A stretch of 20,000 nucleotides of DNA from Symbiodinium natans (taxonomy: Eukaryota > Sar > Dinophyceae > Suessiales > Symbiodiniaceae), in assembly GCA_905221605.1 (NCBI GenBank), contig CAJNDS010002568.1, forward strand, positions 746,413 to 766,412, given 5' to 3'. The notes below the pieces were generated by a model. The model was given only the letters and a program-made list of their open reading frames with translations, was not told the DNA's origin and did not search any database. The position numbers and the translations under genes are program-made. Each line of letters begins with the position of its first letter. Position 1 is the first letter of the stretch. This document shows positions 9,001 through 18,284 of this stretch, in pieces.

Positions 9001-12000
9001 CGTTGGAGGTACCGTTGCTGCATTTCTTCCTTCTACATGCCGTTTTCTGGGCAAACAGTCAATACCTGAACAAGAGCCGCATGCTGCCCGGGTACAGGCT
9101 GGATGCTGAGCCGGCGAATGTCGAAGCAGCACCTGTCGTGCAGGCCCTAAATAACCCAACAGACAACACCAGTTCAGGGTGATATGGTTTGGTCAAGGGT
9201 TCCTGCTTCAGGGTTCGGGGCCTGCTTTCCAGCCGCATGATTTCCTGCGAGCCTAGCACTGCAAATGAGTATCGTGAGGGCTCAGTGCACAAACCTCCGC
9301 TGGTGCCGCTGCTGGTGCCGCTGCTGCTGAACCTTGGCTGCCATAATTTATGCATGGCAAGCCTGTTGGAGGTACCGTTGCTGCATTTCTTCCTTCCACA
9401 TGCGGTTCAGTAAAGACCGAAAGAAGGGCCCCCAAACCCTAAAACCTAAACCCTAAACCCTAAACCCTAAGCCCGAATGCTGCCAGGGAACAGGCTGGAT
9501 GCGGAGCCGGCGAGTTTCGAAGCAGCACCTGTCGAAAACAGGTATTCTGCTGAAAAAAAATGTAGGCCTACGTAACTCACCCCCCTCACCCCCCCCCCCC
9601 CTTCCTACCCCTCCCGTGCTCCTCCCCCCCACTCCTCCCACCCCTCCTCCCCCCCCCCCTCGCCCCCAGACCCTTGCCTCCCGCCGTCGCCGCCGGCGCG
9701 GCCCTGCGTGAAGACTTGTGGTGGGTTCAGGGTTTCACGCTAAGAGTCTATCCCTAAACCCTCAATCGTGGGCCAGACTCGACTTCATGGGTTTTACCCT
9801 AAAGCACACAAACCCTAAAGTCTTCAAGTAGTTTCATGGTCTTTTAGTCTGGGCCCTCAAATGGGTACCCTGTTTATCCCCTTAGATACCCTACACAAAT
9901 TAGGGGCCCATTCCTCAGAACCCTTGAAAGGAGGTAAGGGACCATATTAAGGGCCCATGTAACGACCCGGAGACCAGATCCCCAACCCCGGCCCTCAACC
10001 TTAAGTAGTTCCCCCCTGAACCCTAAAGCCCTAAACCCCACAAAGCCCAAAAAACCCTACACCCCAAACCCGAAACCCAAAAACCCTAAAACCCCAAACC
10101 CTAAAACCCTAAAACCCTGAAACCCTGAGCCCATCCAAGAATCCCGAGGTCGCCGGCAGCAAGATGCGAACAAAATGCCTGACCTACTGGGTCTTAGTAG
10201 GGAATGAGGGAATGAGGTAACCCTGAACCCTAAACCCTAAACCCCATATTTACCCTTCATCGGATTATATCGGGTAGTTGAGTCTGGGTTCAAGGCCATT
10301 TGTAGGGGTACTGTTCCCAGGTATAAGCCTAACCCTACGGGCCCGTGTACCTCATTAGCATATACTTCTTGGCCCACAAGTCCATGAGTCCCTGTTAGGC
10401 ATTAATTTAAGGCCTAAGCGTTCCTTATCAGGTACATGGACCCTTAGGGTTATGTATACGACCCCTCAACCCTAAACCCTAAACCCTAAACCGTAACACC
10501 CTTAGGCTAAGTGCAGACACACCTGGGCCTGAGCCCCCCGCGCCAAATCCGCGGGGGTGATCGCGTCCGCGGCCGCAGAACCTGGAGCTTTCTGGGGGCT
10601 TGAGGCTTGAGGGTTGAGGTATATGGGGTTTAGGGCGTAGGGCGTAGGGCGTAGGGCGTAGGGCGTAGGGCGTAGGGCGTAGGGCGTAGGGCGTAGGGCG
10701 TAGGGCGTAGGGTTTAGGGTTTAGGCTTCAGGCTTTAGGCCTTGGGGTTTGCGGCGGTCTAGGGTTAGGGTGTATACAGCAGAGCTTATTTGAGCCTAAC
10801 GGCTTATTTCAGGATCTATAGATGTTGTTGAAATATCGGTTTTGAGGCATTGCAACTGATGTGGATGGTTGATCTACATTACTGTACCTTCAACTATGAG
10901 GGTTTCCGAAATTCAGGGTTTCTCTTCCTGCGCGAGGGGGGCGGGGGGGGGGGGGGGGGGGGGGGGCCTTGAATTGACGGAATTCTATTCCGGGTTCTAT
11001 TGAGATAAAGAAGGGGTGCCCACCCATTTTGGGAAACATACCCAGTACACGATGAGTGTAGATCAACCCATGTCAGGCAGGGTTTTAACTACTCGCATAC
11101 CCAAAAGGGCACCCAGCATACACTCACCAACATGCAAAAGGGACCCTATATACACCAACAAACAGGAACATAACCCCTGTTTCTTGTAGGGTCCACGGTC
11201 TTGGGTGCTATAATAAACCCCACCTGAACCAGAAGGGCCTGATGTTGGACTTCTGTGACCCCCAACCACAAAAGACCCTAAGTAAGCACATCAGTTTGAC
11301 AAACCGTCGAGACGTCCCTTCGGCTTCCATGGTCAGGAAATACACCCTAAACCCTAAACCCTGAACCGCCTAAACCCTAAACCCTTGACCGCCTAAACCC
11401 TAAACCCTCTAGTCACGGGCGGTTGCGCGGCGCCTCGTCTCCTATAGGACTCAAAAACGCTGCTACGGCTCCTTGTAGCCTCAAAGTCCGAGAAACCCCA
11501 CGAAACCTTGAAAACCCTAGGCAAAAACCTAACAACCCCGTGATCCCTTTGCTCCCCTGCTGGCTTTTGGCGCCTCCCGGCGCAGGCGGGTAGGTCTCCG
11601 GCTGCACCCCGTACTTCTTGCAGACCTGGCTGTGTTGGGCGTGGCTCTATTTGGGGGTTTCCAAGATTATGGATACCTTGTCGGGGTCCTGAATATATAT
11701 GGGAATCCTACTATTTAGGGGGGGCTATGAAGGGTCCCTTGTTTTCGTAAACTCCCATTTAACGTTTGGGTTTAGGGTCTAAGGCAACCCAAAACCCTCA
11801 CGACTTGAGTCCACAGACCCTTCAACCCTAGACCCAAAAGGCGGACTCGGAGTCCGGGGTGGGTGTTGGGGCCTATTTCAAAAACAGGGTTTAGGGTTTA
11901 GGGTTTAGGGTTTAGGGTTTGGGGTTTGGGGTTTGGGGTTTGGGGTTTAGGGTTTAGGGTTTAGGGTCAGCAGGGATTCTGCAAGGGTTGGGGCACATAG

Positions 12001-15000
12001 ACATTTAACATGTAAGTTTCCAGATAAACTTCAAACCTTCTCCGACAGCCGAAACCTCATGGAGGGGGCGGGGGGGGAGGGGGGGGGGGGGGGGTTAGGG
12101 AGGGCAGGGCTGAGGGATCCCCTGAACCCTAAACCCTAAACCCTAAACCCTAAACCCTAAAACCTGAAACACTTCAAGGTCAGGCTCTCATGGACTCTCG
12201 GGAGAGATGGAAGAGTGGGTCGCCTCTAGAATACCGCGACCCTCAGCACAACGCTCCCAAGGGCTTTGTAGAGACTCTGGGTTTAGGGTTTAGGCTTTAG
12301 GGTTTAGGGTTTAGGGTTTAGGGTTTAGGGTTTAGGGTTATAGGTTTAAGGTTCAGGGGCCCGCAGCATAGCACTCATGGTCCATGTGAAGCCCAAAGCC
12401 CTAAGCCCCCTAAGCCGCGAAATTCCGCGTAAATTGTACTAAGTTACTATTGTGCCCTCTAAACCCTAAACCCTAAAACCCTAAACCCTAAACCCCAAAC
12501 CTAAACCTAAACCCTCAACCCCAAACCAACCGCGCCTTCTGGTACATCTCCAGCTCCTTTCCTTGTATTTCTCTTCGAGCAGACCGTCGATCCTTAGACA
12601 GGTTTGGGTTTGGCAGCCCCAAACCCCAAACCCCAAACCCTAAACCCTAAACCCTAAGGCTCGCGAGTCGCCGTGTATGCTGCTTAGGCCATGCGAATCA
12701 TGCAAACCCCCACACCGAACAAGGACCTTCCTCCTAACTCCCACCCCCAATCCTGATGAATAGCCTTCAACTGACTGCACATCCTCCACCCCACCACACC
12801 ACCACACACCACCCCACCCACCCCACCACCCCACTACCCACCACCCACCACCCACCCCAAAAACCCGAAAACCCTAAGCTCTTCTCACTTAAACCCAAAA
12901 CCCAAACCACCAAAACCCCTACATAGGCCCCAAGCCCTGGAGAGCCATCAGTAGACACTTGGCCATTAAATGGGTTCCCACGTAGTAGCTTTGGTGGGGC
13001 CCAAGTATATACCATATGGGGGTTTACGAGAATAAGGGACCCCGAATATAAACCCCCAAATAGCAGGATTCCCTTATCATAAGGACCCCAATAAGGTACC
13101 CTAATTTCGGAAACCCCAAGTAACCCTAAACCCCAAACCCTAAAACCTGAGCCCTAAATCCTAAACCTAAACCCATATAGCATACGTCCCTAAGAGGAAG
13201 CGCAACGGCAGGTCGCAGTCTTTGAGCGCGGACGCGCCCACCTTGTCCGGGTTGTGCTTTGTATACACCTCCGCACTCGGAGGGTCTGGCTATATTTAGG
13301 TTTAGGGGCTTAGGGTTAGGGGTGTAGGGTTTAGGGGTTTAGGGATTAGGGTTTAGGGTTAGGGTTTCGGGTTTCGGGTTTCGGTTTCGGGTTTAGTTTA
13401 GGGTTTAAGGTTTAGGGTTTAGGGTTTAGGTTTAGAGTTAGGGTTTAGGGTTTTAGGGCCGTTTAGGGTTTTTTTAGGGTTAGGGTTAGGGTCCATGCAC
13501 CCTGTATAAAACCCTAACCTTTCCAAACACAAACCCAAAAGATGGACCTACTTGTGAGGTCTACGCTCCGGGAAGGTACTCTTGAGTCTGCCCCTGATCC
13601 CCAAAAGCCCTAACATCTAAGCCTAAGCCCTACCTAAACCCTAACCCTAAACCCTAAACCCTAAACCCTTACCCTTAAACCCTAAACCCTAAACCCTGGG
13701 GGCCAACAGGGACCTAGACCCTAGGTTGAAAGTTCTGGCTGAGCAAGGCTTAGGGTATTGAGGGGTTGACGGCTAAGGGGGAGCTAGGGGCTTAGGGTAT
13801 TTAGGGGTTTAGGGCTCGGGGCATTTTAGGGATTTGAGGGCTTTGGTAGGGTTTGGGTTTCGGGTTTAGGGTTTAGGGTTTCGGGTTTCGGGTTTAGGGC
13901 TTAGGGTTTAGGGTTTAGGGTTTAGGGTTTCGAATCTAGGGTTTGAGGGTTTAGCCGCCAGACCCTCACCAGCTTCTCCCGGCACCAGTCCTGACCGAGG
14001 ACAAGCGTTGGGACTTTAGGGTTTTAGGGTTTAGGGTTTTAGGGTTTAGGGGTTAGGGGTTTTAGGGTTTAGGGTTGAGGGTTGTTTGAGGGTTGAGGGT
14101 TGAGGGGTTTGAGGGTTTGAGGGTTTGAGGGTTTGAGGGTTTGAGGGTTTTAAGGTTTTGAGGGTTTTGAGGGGTTTAGGGTTTAGGGTTTAGGGTGTAG
14201 GGTTTTAGGTTTGGGGTTTAGGGAGTAGGGTTTAGGGTTAAGGGTTTAGGGTTCAGGGCTTAGGGTTTAGGGTTTAGGGTTTGGAGGCTGTATAACTTTG
14301 CTAGCTGCTAGTTGAAAATTACTCCAATTCCCAGCAAGTTTGATCGTCAAGGTCATTCTTGCAATTTTTCTGTGGGCTTCGGCCCAACAGAAATTACCCA
14401 AAATCAATCTCCGTCACAAAACCCACAGGGCTTAGTGTACCTAATTCTCATCCAACATGTCCCTATGAATGTCAAAGTCCAATATGGGCCCGTGTTCGTG
14501 AATACGATCCTTTTGAGGGAGGGGGCGCTTTAAACCCAAAATCCTAGGGGTGCAAACCATCAGAACAAACCATGAAAACTTACTCTTCATCAACTAGCCA
14601 GGAAACCTTCAAGCAAGGCCTGCGGCTGAATGCACGTTCATGGGTTTTGCTGTGGACCTGTTCATGGACTTCCCATAGACGGTCGTGGACCCGGCAGGAG
14701 TCAAGAACAATTTCACGACTGCCAATCTTGTCAAGGCACTTAGTAACCATTATAAGTGTAGTTGTAAAACCCATATAAGCCCCTGATGTACCCGAGTAGG
14801 GTTATAATGAGTTGTAAGTACATTTATACCTGGTTATTCAGATAGTACTTGTGAACCTCCAAGTAAATCTTTCCAACCCCCTGTCCTTGACGTCTGGAGT
14901 CTGCGATGCATCTGGCCTCAGCCAGGAGCAGCACGGAGCGAACCCTCGTGTAAAGCACTTTCAGCCCGTAAAAAAAGTAGGCATGTTCAAAACCCTTGAA

Positions 15001-18000
15001 CCTTTGAGCGCTCACCACCTTAAACCCATATAGCCTTGTACGAGTAACACTTATAACCCTTATAATCGCTTATGACTGACCCCTATAACCCTCATAACCC
15101 CTCATAACCCCTCAGCCGCGACACAGCAGTCAGCCCTAGAATGTCAGATCTGTGTCGCCCCCCCCCACAGAAACTGCCGGGCTTTCGTTGGGACAATTGT
15201 GCAGTTTGGGGGTTAAACAGGGTGTCGGGCGCAAATCGGGTCCAGCATTCAGAGTTCAGCATTTAGGTTCAGGGGCTCAGGTCGTAGGATCGAGATCGAG
15301 AGATAGCCAAGAAGGAGCCCCAAGATTCAAAACGGCCGAGTAGGGCCCTGACCTTTCTTCTGGGCCAGCACCCCCCCTCCCCCCCCCCCCCCCCCCCCTC
15401 CCGCCGGAATCGAGGGTAGAGCTTCGCACCATTTGCTTGACTTGCGGATTTGTAAGGCCAGGGGGCGTTTCAAGTGCACTTGAGACTTCAGTGATTCGGC
15501 CCCCTGTATGACCAGCACTGGTTTACACTTGGCGTTTTGATTTGCAAGTGTAAAGATCTCTAGGTTCTAGGCTACTAAGTAGGACACAGGTACCCCGGGC
15601 TCACGCAGCCCTTCTCGGGCTTTCTACGGTGGACGCTCTTTAAAAGGTAGGAACTGTGTGGACCCTTTGACTGAACGCGTGGGCCGTAGGGAATGCTGTT
15701 CGGAGGGGAACAGGGCTTAGAGGGTTCGAACGATCCTCTCACATTGAGCACGCGGCAGGCTGGAGAAGAGCGAGCCTGTAGAGAACTTCTCCTGCCGTTC
15801 GGAGGGTAGTGCGTATAGATACAAGGATGGCCCCCCCTTAAAGCCCTCTGAAGCATGTTCCTAAATGGTATCCTCATGAACCCAAATCAGGGAAGATATC
15901 CAAGGGCTCTACGCACCTGGGCTAGTGTTCAGCCAGTGTTCAACCCACACACCCTACTATAAGAAGCTCGTAGAGTCGTAGAGTGACGCTATCTGGACTC
16001 TAAGCCTGTTGTAGGGGGCATCTAGGACATATTTGTATACGTATATGGGGGTTTACGAGAATAAGGGACCCCTAATATAGAACTCGACATAGTAGGATTC
16101 CCTTACAATACGGACCCCAAAAAGGTACCCCTAATTTCGGAAACCCCATATAAATAGACCAACAAATTAATACATCTCTCTTTCTCTCTCTCTCTCTGGG
16201 ACTGCGGCAAAACATATAAGAGGTTCAACAGCCTTGTCGGGATTGAGGAGTTCATCCCCTGCGTTCGCAAAACCAGCCGCCCTTAAGATGAGCCCCTTTA
16301 CGTGCAATCGTGCAAAACCCTAAACCCTAAACCCTGAAAGGACCTAGGCTGAGGGTGCCTGAGAGCTCTTAGGGTTGAGGCCCATTCAGGGCTCAGGGGC
16401 TTCAAGGCTCCTAAACCATAAACCATAAACCCCAAACCCTAAACCCTAAACCCTAAACGCTAAACCCTTGGGGGCAGCTTCAGGGTCTTCAAAGGGCAGA
16501 ATAAGTGGCCTCGGCAGCCTTCTCAGCAGGCTGGGGAGGCGCGTCCGGATAATACCCCAGACCTGACGGGACTTTCCCTAAACCCTAAACCCTAAACCCT
16601 AAACCGTAAACCCTAAACCCTAAACCCTAAACCCTAATCCTTGAAGCTCATTAAACTGAACCCCTAGCAACCGATTTAGGAGATTTAGAGTTTTTTGGAG
16701 CAATTCCCTGCAATGTTAGGGTGGGTCCTGGGGTATTCAGGGTTGTTAGGGTTGTTAGGATGCGTAGGTTCTTTTAAAGGCTTTTGTGGCGTGTTTGTCC
16801 ATCCCACCCTTGCAAAGCTGATTGTCCGAGGGGGAAGGATGGGAGCTTGAATAGATCCTCGGTTTAGGGCTTAGGGTATCTAGGGCTTAAGGTCTAGGCT
16901 TTCGGTATGTAGGGTTTAAGGTTTAGGGTCCACCCTAAAAATCTCTGCCAAAGCCGAACTCGGCTAGTTGGGAACTAGCCTTCAAGATGGCATAGGGTTT
17001 GGGGGTTTTAGGGTTTAGGGTTTGGGGTTTAGGGTTTAGGGTTTAGGGTTTAGGATTTAGGGTTTAGGGTTCAGGGTTTAGGGTTTAGGGTTTAGGGTTT
17101 GAGGGTTTAGGGTTTAGGGTTCAGGGTTTAGGGTTCAGGGTTTAGGGTTTAGGGTTTAGGGTTTAGGGTTTAGGGTTTAGGGTTTAGGGTTTAGGGTTTA
17201 GGGAAACTCCGGTGGCAGGTCGTCTCGACTTGCACCCGAAAGCTCCCAAAAGGCCCAAGCCTGCCGCGCCCGACTTGAAGGCGTAGCCATCCTTCGCGCC
17301 GGAGAAGGCGGAGGCTGACTGGAAGCCCTGGCCAGGTCCCCCGAACCCCAAAACCGGTGTAGGGTTTAGGGTTTAGGGTTTAGGAGGGTTTTGGGGGTTT
17401 TAGAGGGTTTAGAGGGTTTAGAGGGTTTAGGGTCCACCTAAGGAAGGAAGATTCCCTACACCATATCCCTAAGGGTCCATGTAGCTATGTGGTATATACT
17501 TGGCCCTCAAAAGGGGTGCCCATATAGAAGTTTAGGGCCCAGGTATAGTATACAGGTACATGGACCCTTGGGGATACTAGGACCCTTCATGCTATTTCTA
17601 TAGAGAGTACTCTTTGCTTCCGGGTTTTGGACGCCCGGGGCGGCGTCTTGTGCGGGTTTCAAAGGACTAGGGCTTTGGGTTTATAGTGCATTTAGGGTTG
17701 AGGGTTTAGGGTTTAGGGTTTAGGGTTTAGGGTTTAGGGTTTAGGGTTTAGGGTTTAGGGTTTAGGGTTTAGGGTTTAGGGTTTAGGGTTTAGGGTTTAG
17801 GGTTTAGGGTTTAGGGTTTAGGGTTTTACTTATAAGGTCTGAGTGTGCCTTTGGATGGCTTCGACTTCGAGCCCGCAAGCCTGTCTCACCAGTGTATATA
17901 CTTCGGGTGCAGCATGTACCATCGGCAATGGAGGTACATGGGCCCATAGCAATCTCAAACCAAAAACTGAGATTTCCACACGCACACACAACTACACACA

Positions 18001-18238
18001 CACAACTACACACACAACTACACACACTACACACACACACACACACACTACGGGCAATGTCCTATTCACCCTAACCCCTATGAGCCCTAACCCCTAACCT
18101 CCCCAAATTGCTCGACAGATGCAAGGCACCACATGCTGCCTCGACGGAAGTCGTGCCCAGGCTGCTGCCAAAGAGGGACCCACCCAACCTTCTTGATGAC
18201 GGGTTTAGGGCTTCGGGCTAAACCCTAAACCCTAAACC

Positions 18239-18284
<46 letters not shown>

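Larger units (their letters stand above)
5704..9528 (-). repeat. Tandem array of eight exon-pair cassettes (period about 330-360 bp)
   Basis: Eight copies of a cassette, on the minus strand: alpha exon, short intron, beta exon, short intron. Beta starts lie 348, 326, 330 and 363 bp apart where the array is regular, with larger gaps at the left end and between 7775 and 8738. Alpha is 37 nt in seven copies and 43 in one. Beta is 41 nt in five and 38 in three. The exons keep phase in all copies while introns carry single-base indels, for example within the conserved intron stretch near 9229-9246. Each pair adds about 26 residues. Confidence 0.85.
9704..10522. other. Intron-like stretch with degenerate CCCTAAA repeats
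   Basis: Holds decayed arrays at 10017-10132, 10221-10245 and 10462-10495. A possible exon near 10150-10190 (minus strand, GTCAG then GCATTTTG) is open but has no donor in a fitting phase. Confidence 0.5.
10582..11573. other. Intron between exons h and i
   Basis: 992 bases containing the TAGGGCG block, a poly-G run and a CCCTAAA array. The rest (10780-10930 and 10970-11340) is unique sequence in which I see no exon, tRNA or long ORF. Confidence 0.55.
14286..16173. other. Part of the long d-e intron, nearly free of telomere-like repeats
   Basis: Holds a UUCG hairpin (14367-14393), one copy each of inverted-repeat families A and B, CCCTCATAAC-like repeats near 15085-15118 and a poly-C run (15370-15403). 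ORFs of 60-100 codons here have no recognisable motif, and I do not call any as a gene. Confidence 0.5.

Noticed and set aside
6719-9435. Long minus-strand frames reading INYGSQGSAAAAPAAAAPAEV through the cassettes
   Set aside because: They run continuously across the predicted introns and change frame between cassettes. Copy-to-copy substitutions are not synonymous in the Ala/Pro frame, whereas they are in the spliced FSSSGT frame.
9499-9711. Pro/Arg-rich plus-strand ORF
   Set aside because: It is translated C-rich low-complexity sequence on the strand opposite the gene.
14312-15033. Several 60-73 codon ORFs on both strands
   Set aside because: Short, overlapping in opposite directions, partly inside the family B element, and without motifs.
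15575-15877. 100-codon minus-strand ORF
   Set aside because: No recognisable motif, composition like the surrounding intron, and no splice-compatible boundaries that join it to the gene.
16233-16258. Extra exon reading DELLNPDK between exons d and e
   Set aside because: It has AG|G and a GC donor, but its entry phase does not fit any donor available in exon d.
17611-17646. Extra 36-nt exon between exons b and c
   Set aside because: The acceptor is not followed by G and the reading in the required phase (TPPRASKTRKQR) has no support beyond being open.
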